The notes beneath the pieces were generated by a model, which saw only the letters and a list, made by a program, of their open reading frames with translations, ran no database searches and was not told where the DNA came from. Below are positions 41,816 through 51,278 of a stretch of 64,000 nucleotides of DNA, piece after piece. Numbering within the stretch: position 1 is the stretch's first letter; every line of letters begins with the position of its first letter. This stretch comes from Angomonas deanei. Its lineage: Eukaryota > Euglenozoa > Kinetoplastea > Trypanosomatida > Trypanosomatidae. The stretch is from the NCBI GenBank assembly GCA_903995115.1, contig LR877148.1, positions 746,501-810,500 of the forward strand. The letters run 5' to 3'. The position numbers and the translations under genes were made by a program.

Positions 41816-44434
41816 ATGGAATACCCTTCTTTCATTCCTCTACAAGGGGAGCAGGATCCCAAGAGTCACCTCCTACACCTCAATGGTGGTAAAGGTCCGG
41901 AGGACTCCGTCTCCCTCGTCCTGCAGCAATGCGCCAAGTCCTCTGGCGCCCTTCTTAGCAGCAACAGCGGTGGGAACAATACCGGGAGCAGCAGCGGCAG
42001 CGCACAGGCAAGTGTCTTTCTTCTCCCGTCAACGTTGGTGCTAACACCACTTCGACTATTTTTAGGGCCGTCCGGGTCGAAGGAGGGAATCTACATTCCG
42101 CTCGTGTCAATCGATTCCTTCGCTGCCACGTTGGCTTCCACCAAACTCAAAAAGAAATACATGCAGTCTTGCAAGGAAGGGGAAACCCCTACCGATGGTA
42201 ATAGTAATAAAGCAAAGCGAGCCGGTTCCCAGCGTAACGACAAAGGACAGAGCATTGTCTTATATGTGCTGCATATACGAACAAAGACGATTCAAGACTT
42301 TTCATTCCTCTTGAGAAGTAAAAGTATGTTGGACATGATACGGGCGCACATCAAAGGGTATGGGGTGCGGCTGCACTCCGTCCGAGACCTCCCTGCCTTC
42401 ACCGTCGCCGCGAGGACGACGGACGAAATAGAAATGGCAAATAGCGCTCTTTTTTCATCGGAGAATGCCGCAAACGAGGACCAAGAACTGTTCCAATTGT
42501 GTTTAGAACAGATAGACTTTGGGTGGAATATACACGATGTACAGACAGACTTACAACGACAGATCTCCAGCCACTGTGCGGACCGGTTTCATATCGTGGA
42601 CCAGCGGCCACCGGGCGAAGGGTCGTGGCATGGCTTCAGTCCCACTCTGCCGTGGCGGCTCGTGCTGCCAGCAGGGGTGACAGCGGCCCAACTGGCGAGG
42701 GCGGTCCCAGCGCGGGAGGAAGGACGGGTGCCCGTCATTACCTATGTCCACCCCACCGGTGCCTCTCTCAGTCGCTCCGGACAGCCCCTCACGATGTCTA
42801 CCCGCTCCAAGCAGGACGCCGACGTGTGCCACCTGTTGGTGAACCAAGACCCCAGCAGCACGGTGGAGGAGGCACGGCCGGTGGAGCCAGTGCGTCAGCC
42901 CCTCGCCAAGCCGAAATCGCTCTACACCGACAGCGACAAGGACGAGGAGGACGACGACACCGTCTCACCGCCGTCGGAGGAGGTGACACCGGAGGTAGCG
43001 GGGAAAGGTCTGTATGTGGCGGACTGTCGTCCCTTCACCTCGGCGGAGGGCAATCGACTGCGGGGCGGTGGGTATGAGCGGGCCCCGCTGTACAGTCGCT
43101 GCATCACCCACTTTTACGAAATTGACAATATTTACGGCGTCATGAGCGCCTTCAAAAAACTAAAACTCCTCCTGCAATCCGTGAACGGAGTAGGCTCGCT
43201 CACGACCAGCACACTGTATGCCATGATGGAAAGCAAGCACAAGGGGAATCCCGAGGTCACCTTCTGGCGAGACCTCATGGACACCAAGTGGCTACAGATT
43301 GTGCAGCGGGTGTTGGTGTGCGGGATGGACATTGCCCTCCACCTCAGCCGAGGTCAGTCCACGCTGGTCCACTGCACGAGCGGCTGGGACCGCACCCCAC
43401 AGTGCAGCGGCCTCGCTCAACTCCTTATTGACCCTTTCTATCGTACCATCTTTGGATTTTGTAGTTTGATCGAAAAAGAATTTGTCTCCTTTGGTCATCG
43501 GTTGGCGGAGCGGACTGGTACGCAAACCTCTCATACACTGTGTTACGAGGAGATGGGAGAGAAAGACAAGATGAACGCCGTCCACGCCGATGATGCCGTG
43601 GATGGTCAGCTCAATGAGTCCCCCATCGTCCTCCAGTTCATGGATATTGTGTATCAAGTGCTACGTCAGTCCCCGCACGCCTTCGAGTTCACGCAGGAGC
43701 TGTTGCTGTTTGTGGCGGGCTCCCTCTACACCGGGGAGTGGGGTACCTGGTTGTGCAACAATGAGCAGGAGAGGGAGCTGGAGGGGGTGTGGACCGGCTG
43801 CCGGTCCTTGTGGAGTTATATTCTGCGGCAGACTGAGCTGGAAAAGAGGGGAGAGGTGCCACTGCAGTTTGTCAATGAACACTACGATCACGCCACCGCC
43901 TGGGCTGGTCTTACCTCCGGCAGCAAGACCGACGTGCTCCACGTCAACACCAGCATGAAGCGTGTCATCTTCTGGGAGGAGTTGTACTTGCAGTACGACA
44001 GTGAGTGCTTCATGCAAGAGTTCAGGGAGGGGACCACCCTGCGGGGGGGCCTGGGGGTGCGAAGGAAGCAAATTAGCTACGGGCCAGCGTTCGACCGTTA
44101 TCTGCGCACCCTTCTCATTGACGCCTGCAGACGGCGACTGGAGGGACTACCAGTGCTCCGCCAGCGTCAGGCGCGACTACAAGCCTTGTTAGCGGACCCC
44201 CACCACACCGCTGTCACCTACCGCAACACCATGATTGGCAGCAAACGTTGCTTCTGGGAGAACGATAACCAGTGTGAGCACTGCATGGAGCCCTTTAACG
44301 CGTGGCGTGAGGCGCTCTACCTCTCGGCACGGCACACCTGTGAGTGTTGCGGGTTCGTTTTTTGTAAAAAGTGTATTGCACCGGAGGTTCATGGCTGCCC
44401 TTCGCAGAAAGGGATCACAGAGAGGATAGAGTGA
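41816..44434 (+). CDS. Myotubularin-type phosphoinositide 3-phosphatase with C-terminal FYVE-like finger
   Basis: 872 residues: a PH-GRAM-like N-terminus (about 60-200), then a myotubularin phosphatase domain (about 220-690). The P-loop is VHCTSGWDRTPQ with nucleophile C520 and R526, so it should be active. The second residue after Cys is Ser where animal enzymes usually have Asp, and Thr precedes it. The C-terminus (about 820-865) holds a zinc finger starting CEHC and continuing HTCECCG and CKKC, placed like a FYVE domain. The RHHCR-type basic patch is changed to RHTCE, so PI3P binding may be weakened. The enzyme would hydrolyse PI3P and PI(3,5)P2 on endosomes. An acidic linker is at about 365-395. 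Confidence 0.92.
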   Translation: MEYPSFIPLQGEQDPKSHLLHLNGGKGPEDSVSLVLQQCAKSSGALLSSNSGGNNTGSSSGSAQASVFLLPSTLVLTPLRLFLGPSGSKEGIYIPLVSIDSFAATLASTKLKKKYMQSCKEGETPTDGNSNKAKRAGSQRNDKGQSIVLYVLHIRTKTIQDFSFLLRSKSMLDMIRAHIKGYGVRLHSVRDLPAFTVAARTTDEIEMANSALFSSENAANEDQELFQLCLEQIDFGWNIHDVQTDLQRQISSHCADRFHIVDQRPPGEGSWHGFSPTLPWRLVLPAGVTAAQLARAVPAREEGRVPVITYVHPTGASLSRSGQPLTMSTRSKQDADVCHLLVNQDPSSTVEEARPVEPVRQPLAKPKSLYTDSDKDEEDDDTVSPPSEEVTPEVAGKGLYVADCRPFTSAEGNRLRGGGYERAPLYSRCITHFYEIDNIYGVMSAFKKLKLLLQSVNGVGSLTTSTLYAMMESKHKGNPEVTFWRDLMDTKWLQIVQRVLVCGMDIALHLSRGQSTLVHCTSGWDRTPQCSGLAQLLIDPFYRTIFGFCSLIEKEFVSFGHRLAERTGTQTSHTLCYEEMGEKDKMNAVHADDAVDGQLNESPIVLQFMDIVYQVLRQSPHAFEFTQELLLFVAGSLYTGEWGTWLCNNEQERELEGVWTGCRSLWSYILRQTELEKRGEVPLQFVNEHYDHATAWAGLTSGSKTDVLHVNTSMKRVIFWEELYLQYDSECFMQEFREGTTLRGGLGVRRKQISYGPAFDRYLRTLLIDACRRRLEGLPVLRQRQARLQALLADPHHTAVTYRNTMIGSKRCFWENDNQCEHCMEPFNAWREALYLSARHTCECCGFVFCKKCIAPEVHGCPSQKGITERIE

Positions 44435-44748
44435 TTGCCGTAATTGATTATATTTCCATTGTATATGTTTTTGTTGTTGTTGTTGATATCGATCATTGCG
44501 TTAAAAAAAAAAAAAATCAATTATAAAAACATAAAAATCTGACGAATTTTTATTTTCCCCTGTTTGTAAGAAACGTTCCGCCCTCCTCTTTTTATTTTCA
44601 CAGGGAAAGCTAAAAGAAAAAGAAAGAACAGCGTTATAGTGACGTTGGTTTATTTTTTTTTCGATAGTCTTCACGGAGAAAGAACCTTAAAAAAAAAGGT
44701 TTTTCAGTTTCACTTTTAAAAAAAAAAAAAATCACCTAGTTCCTCACC
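44435..44748 (+). other. Intergenic spacer
   Basis: 314 bases, AT rich, with TTGTTGTTGTTG at 44471-44484, A runs of 8-13, and C/T patches near 44575-44600 ending CACAG. No gene or RNA recognised. Confidence 0.6.
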
Positions 44749-45513
44749 ATGATCACCACCTCCATGAAGCGAGACCTCTCGGAGGAGGACAAGCGCGAGG
44801 TACGGGAGAACTCCCGGGCGAGGGAGCTCTACGTGATGGACGCCCTTCGCTCCTTAGAATACTTGCATAGGCGGGAGGAGAGTGCCGAGGTGGTGCTAGA
44901 CGTGCTGCGGCAGGAGGCGCAGTACTTCACGCCTATCCCCGCCTGTTACCGCCGTCATGATGCCTTGCACAGTCCGCCTAGCAAGTCGGTCAGCCCCATG
45001 CGCGCCATCACCGCGAACAGTGAGTATGAGGACCGACTGGCCTCCCGCAGTCCGCCTGGGGCCTTCCGTGTGCCGGTCGAGCGTGCCCTTCCCATCTCCT
45101 ACGAGGCACAGTGTGATATACGGCGGGTCACTGGCGAGCGGCGCAAGTCTAGCTTACACCTCACGAGCGGGTATGCGCCGCTCTTCACGCACAGCAGCAG
45201 TCACGGCAGGGAACCCTCCCCCGAGGAGGAGGAGCACCTCCGCTTCCTCCACCCGCCGCCGGAGAACCCCAAGACACGGGTACAGCACAAGTTGGAGGAG
45301 AAGCACGCGTTTGATAAAAAGTGTGACCCCAATCTAAAAAAACGAATGAATGAACCGAAAAAGTATCCGAATTTGAATAAAAAAGTAAGCCGGAAGTTTG
45401 TCCCCGCCTGCACCGACCAGCCGACGTACGCCTACGCCGCCCACTGCCAAGGGAATAGTGAACGCACCCACTCGGCCAAGGAGGCGAACAATAGGGCACG
45501 ATGGAGAAACTGA
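44749..45513 (+). CDS. Unknown basic protein with Ser/Pro-rich middle
   Basis: 254 residues, charged and mostly disordered. The N-terminal 60 residues form a helix (SEEDKREVRENSRARELYVMD). The centre has SPPSK and SPP motifs that could be phosphorylated. The C-terminus carries NLKKRMNEPKKYPNLNKKVSRKF, a highly basic segment. No domain recognised; a cytoskeleton-associated role is conceivable but unsupported. The alternative start at the second Met (six codons in) cannot be excluded. It is the last plus-strand host gene before the retroelement. Confidence 0.75.
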   Translation: MITTSMKRDLSEEDKREVRENSRARELYVMDALRSLEYLHRREESAEVVLDVLRQEAQYFTPIPACYRRHDALHSPPSKSVSPMRAITANSEYEDRLASRSPPGAFRVPVERALPISYEAQCDIRRVTGERRKSSLHLTSGYAPLFTHSSSHGREPSPEEEEHLRFLHPPPENPKTRVQHKLEEKHAFDKKCDPNLKKRMNEPKKYPNLNKKVSRKFVPACTDQPTYAYAAHCQGNSERTHSAKEANNRARWRN

Positions 45514-45778
45514 AGAAACTTTAGTTTAAAAAAGAAAAAAAAAATTGAATATTCCAACTTCACAATATATATATGAATACTTGCTTCCGTTGGTTAGATG
45601 ATGAGGGAGAGGAGAAAAGTGACGCTTACCGTAAGCTTTTATGCCTCTCCACTAACAATGAAAAGAAACCACGACAAATAAAGGATTAACTGGAATAGAA
45701 AGGAATAAATATATATAAAAGGTTTACTCGCGATATTGCGGGGTCCGCTTCGCCAACTTCACCAAGCCGGCTTCATCC

Positions 45779-47368
45779 CTACCCATGTCGCATGTATCTC
45801 ACCCGTGTCGCTTGGTACATTGGGTTTCTACTGGGGTAATCCGCTGGGTTAGCTGCCGATTGGACGTAGTCTGCTTGTATATGATACGGTAGCTCCGACA
45901 GCCTGGTGTGCAATTCCGCGTTAATAGCCTCGCTCCGCGCGTATCCCTTGCGCAGGCTCGCAAGTGCGGAGGTGTTGTCGACGTGGAGGTGGATTTGGGC
46001 CCCTCGTGGGAGTTCGGGTATCAGTGCCTGGAAAGCGCAAAACACTGCCCGCGTTTCGGCTGCATTGATGTTATCGGATCGTGTCGGCCAACGGGCTCCC
46101 ATAATGATCGTGCGTTTCGTGGCCCGGTTAATGCAAACAGCGCCCCAACCATCCAGGGTAGAGTCGGTGAACAAGTCGAATTCTGAATTGCTTACGGGTA
46201 GATTGCGGATCACTCGCGGTTTGTTTTCAGCTGCCCACGTGTACCATCGGTCCATTTGTCGCCGCGCTGAAGTCGAAAGAGCGGCGGTCGAGCTGCCTGT
46301 GAGTAACCCGCGCGACCATTTGGAGAACTGGCGGCGCACACTCTTAAGGAACCACCAACACCGTTGTACCGGAATGTCCAAAACGCGTGCCGCAAACCAG
46401 AGTTTACCGAATAACCTTTCCAGCTCTTCTAGCGTATAGTGCTCTTTATAATCACTGCATAACTTGCGGTGCGCCTTCTCCCCCAGCGCGACTGTCTTAT
46501 CGTTGTGGTTGAAGCGTATGCCAGCAAAAGTGTACTCCGTAGAGACCAACGTCTCGTCTTCGTTAAGTGTAATACCGCACTGGGAGGCAGTTCTCTTAAT
46601 GTCGCGTAGAACCGTTTGAACTTTGGGCTTTGGGCCCGTCACCTGAATATTGTCAATCCAAACGTTCACATGCACCGAAGAGTACGGGTTGGCTGCATAG
46701 TCGGGGTGTCCTGCCAGGGTTGCGGTGATCATCTGCATGATTTCAGGGCTGATGGAGAGGCCCATGGGCAAAACGCGCATTTGATAACGAGAACCGTCCT
46801 CTGCCACCATGGTGAATAGCGGACGTAGTTCAGGAGGAAGCTCTACCTGAAAAAAGCTAGTGGTGAGGTCGGTGACCCCTCCACATTCCGCCAGAACGGA
46901 GGGCCACGGCTGCGTTGGGAGTTCATACTCGGGTTTATATTCTTGTGCTGCCAACCACTCATTTACCACCTTCGGCCAGAGGATGAAACGGCGGCGGAGT
47001 TTGCCATGTTTCTCTTCAACGACGCTGAAAGCGGAAGCGACCAACCCTTGTTCCTTGGTCAATGGTTCGATCAAGTGTGCATCGCGTAGAGTGTGGGCGT
47101 CAGCAGGTGTCAACTGGTGAGCTGTGCCCCCCGCTTGTAACGCCCGTAGGGCTTCGTGGAGTAGTTGCCACAACGCATCGAAACGCTTACGTTTGCCTTC
47201 GTTCATACGGGAACGGATGGACCCCAAGTCCAATGGCGAAATGCGTTGGACGTGCAAGGGTGCCGCGCGCTCGATCTCTGATCGAGGAAGACGAGCGAGA
47301 GAGCGTCGCGGAAGGATGGAGTGCTCACCAGCCGGAAAGCGAGTCCGGGGGAGCGGAAATCGACCCAT
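45779..47368 (-). CDS. Retroelement part: reverse transcriptase with RNase H domain
   Basis: 529-codon frame, last in the element's own order. It is recognised as RT by a LPMGLSISPE-type block with following palm-like strands, and as RNase H by a DSTLDGWGAV block and a C-terminal HVDNTSALASL block. The family is the tyrosine-recombinase retroelements (VIPER/DIRS). It starts about 10 bases after the recombinase frame ends. Confidence 0.88.
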   Translation of the reverse strand: MGRFPLPRTRFPAGEHSILPRRSLARLPRSEIERAAPLHVQRISPLDLGSIRSRMNEGKRKRFDALWQLLHEALRALQAGGTAHQLTPADAHTLRDAHLIEPLTKEQGLVASAFSVVEEKHGKLRRRFILWPKVVNEWLAAQEYKPEYELPTQPWPSVLAECGGVTDLTTSFFQVELPPELRPLFTMVAEDGSRYQMRVLPMGLSISPEIMQMITATLAGHPDYAANPYSSVHVNVWIDNIQVTGPKPKVQTVLRDIKRTASQCGITLNEDETLVSTEYTFAGIRFNHNDKTVALGEKAHRKLCSDYKEHYTLEELERLFGKLWFAARVLDIPVQRCWWFLKSVRRQFSKWSRGLLTGSSTAALSTSARRQMDRWYTWAAENKPRVIRNLPVSNSEFDLFTDSTLDGWGAVCINRATKRTIIMGARWPTRSDNINAAETRAVFCAFQALIPELPRGAQIHLHVDNTSALASLRKGYARSEAINAELHTRLSELPYHIQADYVQSAANPADYPSRNPMYQATRVRYMRHG

Positions 47369-47378
47369 GGATTTCCCA

Positions 47379-48230
47379 TCAAAGTAGACACGTCAGGGAA
47401 CCCGTCCCCAAGTGACGAGCTATCGGCAGCATCTCCGATGCATACCGTACCGTGATGTCCTGCACACCCATCCAATGCTTGGCGTGCTTTCCCAACAGCG
47501 GGACGGTGTTGAGGAGCGGACTGCCCTCCGGTAGCTTTCTTAGGACCGTCATGATGGCGCCGCGTTTGATGCTGTGCGCCGTGAATTGGTACAGACGCAG
47601 GATGTCCGCTGCTTTGGACGTGGGGAAGTTGAATAACGGTTGTTCGTCCGTCTTGCCGATTATACTCTGGTCCAAAAACCTGTTGAGTCGGCGGGTGTCT
47701 CCCCCGCGGATCACGCAAAACAGGTCCGGTCGAAAGGGTTTTGTGCGCGTCGTCTTGGTCTGAGCGCCGAAGTACAGCACAATCTCTTCCGGGCTGGAGA
47801 AGAGGATGCTTCCCTTGGACAGGCGGGATATCTCGTCCCAACGGCTCGCAGTTTTCCACGCGAGCAGTAAAAGGTTTGCGAATACCCCTCCTACGGCGGC
47901 GACGATTCGGTCGACGTCGCTTCGATGCATTGGCAGAGCTTGCCGTAGGGGCTGCATGGCCCCTCGCGCTCTGAAAGCTGTGTCCAGCAATGTGAGCGTC
48001 GTGTGCGGCAAGTTGAGTTTTCGGAAGATGGTGATGAAGTTCCTCGCGTAAGTGTGTTTCGTCTGCACGCTTACCTCCATCTCCTGGATGAACAGCGACG
48101 CCGTGGTCATGTCCAGCGGGGCGTCCATTGCCTCCGCGAACATTTGAAACCGGGTCCATAGACTGCGGTACTGACGCCACGTTGCCGTGCTCCACATGCT
48201 TTGGAGAGTCGCGATTAAGTCCTGTTCCAT
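47379..48230 (-). CDS. Retroelement part: tyrosine recombinase
   Basis: 283-codon frame with a SAM-like N-terminal helical domain and a catalytic domain carrying the family blocks TASRWDEISRL, HSIKRGA, LGKHAKHW and a late Tyr. It would integrate the element without a DDE integrase, which separates VIPER/DIRS elements from ordinary LTR elements. Confidence 0.88.
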   Translation of the reverse strand: MEQDLIATLQSMWSTATWRQYRSLWTRFQMFAEAMDAPLDMTTASLFIQEMEVSVQTKHTYARNFITIFRKLNLPHTTLTLLDTAFRARGAMQPLRQALPMHRSDVDRIVAAVGGVFANLLLLAWKTASRWDEISRLSKGSILFSSPEEIVLYFGAQTKTTRTKPFRPDLFCVIRGGDTRRLNRFLDQSIIGKTDEQPLFNFPTSKAADILRLYQFTAHSIKRGAIMTVLRKLPEGSPLLNTVPLLGKHAKHWMGVQDITVRYASEMLPIARHLGTGSLTCLL

Positions 48231-48317
48231 GACTTCGCGGTCCCGTGGGATGACTGGCTTTCGAATGGCGGGCTGGTCCTGCTCCAGAAGGATAAGAAGC
48301 GGGGACGTCCCGGCAAT

Positions 48318-49373
48318 TCATTTTTTGTTTGCGGATGTAGTCGTGCTCGTTGCCGCGGCGCCCCCGTGCCCGTTTTTTGCTTTGCGGGTCGGAATTTCAT
48401 GAAATTTCGTGTTGTAAGTGTCCTCCATCTTCAAAGCTTCATGCACCAGATCAGGGTGCAATGTTTCCAACGCTCGGACTCTGGCGGTCCCTTGCGTCAA
48501 GTTTTTGGCTGCGAGGGAAGCTGTCATCAATTGTCTCATCATCCGAATACAGGTCTCCTTGGGTGCTTCCGCCCCCTCCCGTGACAAATCCACACAATAG
48601 AGTACACTGTCGATGTAGTTGCGTAAGTCGTCGATGGCCTTGGCCAACGCGCCATGGAACGGAGGATGGGCCCCCGCGGCCTTTGTAAGCAACTCCATTA
48701 GAGAGTTGAGGCTCTGTGTGCGGAGGTAATCCTGCCAAGTTACCGGCTCCAATGGGCAAAGCTTGTCTGCCCCGTGTGCGAGGCGGCGGGGAAGGACCTG
48801 CTCCTCCGGCTGAGGTAGAGGTCCGGTAGCAACCGCGTCGCCGTCCGAAGCGGAGTTTCGCTGTAGAAACTCCCGCAGTTCGGCGGTTAGCGAGGACAGT
48901 GTTTCCATTTGCTTCTCCACCTTGAGGAATCGCTGCTCATTGTAGGACGTGAGCTTGCTGAGCTGAGCAGAAAGGGTTTGGATCGACTGGTCAACATACG
49001 TCTGAGTGTCCGAGTAGGTTGGCCTCGAGTTCACGGAGGCTTCCACGCGATTGAACTCGTCGGTAATTTTTTTCTCATCGTCTCGTATATTTTGCGTTAG
49101 GTCGACGATTTCGCGTTCGGCGTGATGTAGCTCATCTGTGTCTCGTTGCAAGGTGTTCAAGAGATTTTGGGTTGCGTGTTCCGTATTTCGTTCGTGGTCA
49201 AAAAGGGTCCGAATGGCATTAGACAACTGATTTTCCACGTTTGTGTGCATTAGCTCGCGGTGCTCGCACGTGATCTCGAACGAAGTATCCCTTTTGCTTG
49301 TTCGAAAGACCCTGTAGGTGCTGAGTGTTGAGATCTGACATCGTCGTGGATAGTGGTGCTGCGTGAGCGACAA
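48318..49373 (-). CDS. Retroelement part: coiled-coil Gag-like frame
   Basis: About 350 codons, with a long heptad-rich segment over much of the N-terminal half and a helical C-terminal half (residues near LTKAAGAHPPFHG). The position before the recombinase matches the Gag-like protein of VIPER elements. It overlaps the leading frame in a different phase. No zinc knuckle seen. Confidence 0.7.
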   Translation of the reverse strand: MSLTQHHYPRRCQISTLSTYRVFRTSKRDTSFEITCEHRELMHTNVENQLSNAIRTLFDHERNTEHATQNLLNTLQRDTDELHHAEREIVDLTQNIRDDEKKITDEFNRVEASVNSRPTYSDTQTYVDQSIQTLSAQLSKLTSYNEQRFLKVEKQMETLSSLTAELREFLQRNSASDGDAVATGPLPQPEEQVLPRRLAHGADKLCPLEPVTWQDYLRTQSLNSLMELLTKAAGAHPPFHGALAKAIDDLRNYIDSVLYCVDLSREGAEAPKETCIRMMRQLMTASLAAKNLTQGTARVRALETLHPDLVHEALKMEDTYNTKFHEIPTRKAKNGHGGAAATSTTTSANKK

Positions 49374-49755
49374 AATCGTCCATTAGCTTGTCAACGTAGC
49401 TGTTAAAATCCTTGTCCAGATGGACCGCCCAAGCTGACTCGGGAGTTCCCGACTCGGCTGCGTAGTCGGCGATCAAATCCTCCGTCAGGCTCAAGTACTC
49501 CACCTTTTGGGGCAATACTGTCCCTCTACCCCAGTCGGTCAAGGCCAGACCGCGGACGGGTGCCGTGGAGTTCATCGGGTGGAATATGAGAGTGGTCGTC
49601 GCCGGGGTAAAGGTTACAAAACCTTCTTCCTGCTCCTCTTCGTTTTCCGTCCACTGGATCGCCATCGGCGTAGGGCCGCTCTGGGAGATGTTGAGGAAGC
49701 AGTAATACTGTAAAGCGATTCGCACGAAGTGCTCGTCGAGTCGTGGCTCGGACAT
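49219..49755 (-). CDS. Retroelement part: leading frame
   Basis: 178-codon frame at the element's 5' end, starting just inside an A/T homopolymer spacer. No domain recognised; composition matches the rest of the element. It could be a small leading Gag-like protein. Confidence 0.55.
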   Translation of the reverse strand: MSEPRLDEHFVRIALQYYCFLNISQSGPTPMAIQWTENEEEQEEGFVTFTPATTTLIFHPMNSTAPVRGLALTDWGRGTVLPQKVEYLSLTEDLIADYAAESGTPESAWAVHLDKDFNSYVDKLMDDFVAHAAPLSTTMSDLNTQHLQGLSNKQKGYFVRDHVRAPRANAHKRGKSVV

Positions 49756-50438
49756 ATTTCCTTTTTTTTTTTTTTTTTTTTAAAAACACACACCAAAAAA
49801 CCGGACTGGATAGAATCCTAACGGGAATAATAAAGAGAGAAACAGTTTATATATAAAGTACTCCTCATCTTGCAACTCTCTCAATGTATTCACCGAACGA
49901 GCAAGCTCTTACTTAATAAAAAAAGAAACTATCAGTGATGTTTTTTTTTTTTTTTTAGGTTCAACATTCTTCACTAAACACATAGAACATGAAAAATAAC
50001 AATGAAACCAAGTCATCATCCGTGAGAGAGAAAAATATAACTATGTAAATATATTTGCTGTTAATATGTTTAATATATAAATCTCTGGTTTCTTCGCGGG
50101 TTTTTTTTTTTCTTCCTACGATTAAAAAAAAAAAAAGATGAAAACAACGTACATAAAATAATAATAATGGTAACATAAAAAGGAATTTTTACAAGTATAA
50201 TGACATTCTGTTATTGTTGATATTAATGATTATCGGGTTTTTTTTGGTTATTTTTCCTCTTTTTTTTTTTTTTCTTTAAAGGAAAAAAGAAAACGGAGTT
50301 GAATTATAGTTATTTACGCTATTTCTGTTATCTTTTTGAATAAATATTCTTACAACGTACTATCTCTTTTCTTTTTTTTTTTTTTTGAAGAGTATATTTT
50401 ACTTTGTTTTCTTTTCACTAGTTAAAAAAAAAAAAAGC
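49756..50438 (+). other. Spacer between retroelement and C2-like gene
   Basis: 683 bases, AT rich, with T runs of 14-21 and A runs of 11-13. A T16 run near 50370-50385, then TTTTCTTTTCACTAG ending at 50421, is the likely splice acceptor for the gene at 50439. The left end may include the 5' terminus of the retroelement. No RNA gene seen. Confidence 0.6.
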
Positions 50439-51278
50439 ATGCCGGTCGTAGATATTAGCATCATCAAGGTATTCAATGTTACCGGTGACAAGGGCAAAAA
50501 ACTAAACGTCTACGTCCGCCTCCAAGGACAGGCGATGCGGACAAGCACCTTCAGTCTGCAGCGAGGGGAGTGCAACATGAACGAACGCTTCCGCTTCCAA
50601 TACGACCCCTCCCGCGCCCGCTCCGACGAGGCCAGCAACAAACTTTACGTCGAGGTCTGGAGCAAGTCCCTCATGTCACAGAGTTGTGTCAGTGTCGCGG
50701 TGACGCCGCTGACGATGCCGCTCGTGATGGGGCAGCCCACGCAGATGAACGTGCATGGGTGGTTTGAGGGGAAGAGCGCGGCGGTGAAGCTGGTGATACG
50801 GCCCGTAGACTTTGGCCTCCCACCGCAGGGCGCCCCGCAGCCGTATGCAATGATGCCGCCACAGCCGCAGGGGATGCCGCAGCCTTACATGAACCCTTCC
50901 AGACCAGCGGAGGGTATCCCACTCGAACCCGTCGCGGACCCGAATCCTTACGGCACCTCCGACTACGGCAAGCCAGCCGTCCCGCAGGCAGTGTACAGCA
51001 ACAACCCTAATAATAATAACTATAATGCGAATAATGGTGGGGAACTAAGGAAGAAGGATGAGGTGTGGGCCCCCGCACCGGTCAGCGCCAATAACGCCAA
51101 TAACAATTACAATAATAATAACGGAGCACCAAAGAAAAAGGAACAGCCGTGGGCGCCGGCGCCAGTCAACGACAACGGCAATCGTCCCAACTACGTGCCG
51201 CAGGGTCTGTACGACGACGGTGAGGGTGAAAAGTTGCCTGCCCCCAACTACCCCAGCGGTCTGTACGACTATGAATAA
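50439..51278 (+). CDS. C2-like domain protein with Pro/Gln/Asn-rich tail
   Basis: 279 residues from the ATG at 50439, which follows CACTAG and an A-rich leader; in-frame codons upstream are homopolymer-coded. Residues 1-125 look like an eight-strand C2 domain (VDISIIKVFNVTGDKGKKLNVYV, FRFQYDP, LYVEVWSKS, VKLVIRPVDF). The Asp residues that bind calcium in classical C2 loops are not evident, so a calcium-independent C2 is likely. The tail has Pro/Gln/Met repeats and two ENWAPAP-like units (DEVWAPAPVS, EQPWAPAPVN) separated by Asn runs. Membrane or cytoskeletal association is plausible. Asn-rich repeats resemble those in separase. Confidence 0.78.
   Translation: MPVVDISIIKVFNVTGDKGKKLNVYVRLQGQAMRTSTFSLQRGECNMNERFRFQYDPSRARSDEASNKLYVEVWSKSLMSQSCVSVAVTPLTMPLVMGQPTQMNVHGWFEGKSAAVKLVIRPVDFGLPPQGAPQPYAMMPPQPQGMPQPYMNPSRPAEGIPLEPVADPNPYGTSDYGKPAVPQAVYSNNPNNNNYNANNGGELRKKDEVWAPAPVSANNANNNYNNNNGAPKKKEQPWAPAPVNDNGNRPNYVPQGLYDDGEGEKLPAPNYPSGLYDYE

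Larger units (their letters stand above)
45720..49800 (-). mobile_element. VIPER-like tyrosine-recombinase retroelement (DIRS order), looks whole
   Basis: A virus-like/retroelement fossil or recent copy of about 4 kb on the minus strand, antisense to the host genes on both sides. In its own direction the parts are two overlapping leading (Gag-like) frames, a tyrosine recombinase frame, and a reverse transcriptase/RNase H frame. This order matches kinetoplastid VIPER elements. All parts are uninterrupted, so the copy looks whole and probably young. The ends are approximate: they are set from where coding-like, GC-richer sequence gives way to AT-rich spacer. I found no convincing terminal or split repeats by eye. 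Confidence 0.85.

Noticed and set aside
45906-47415. Plus-strand frames within the retroelement
   Set aside because: Shadows of RT/RNase H coding sequence on the opposite strand.
47203-48321. Minus-strand 372-codon frame
   Set aside because: Lies across the recombinase in another phase; composition is Arg/Pro/His-rich as expected of a shadow frame.
45650-49930. Terminal repeats of the retroelement
   Set aside because: Only weak AT-rich similarity between the two ends by eye (TATATATAAA-type), no more than chance in this spacer composition.
50969-51130. Asn-codon repeats as a microsatellite array
   Set aside because: They lie in-frame in the C2-like protein and are interrupted; treated as coding low complexity.
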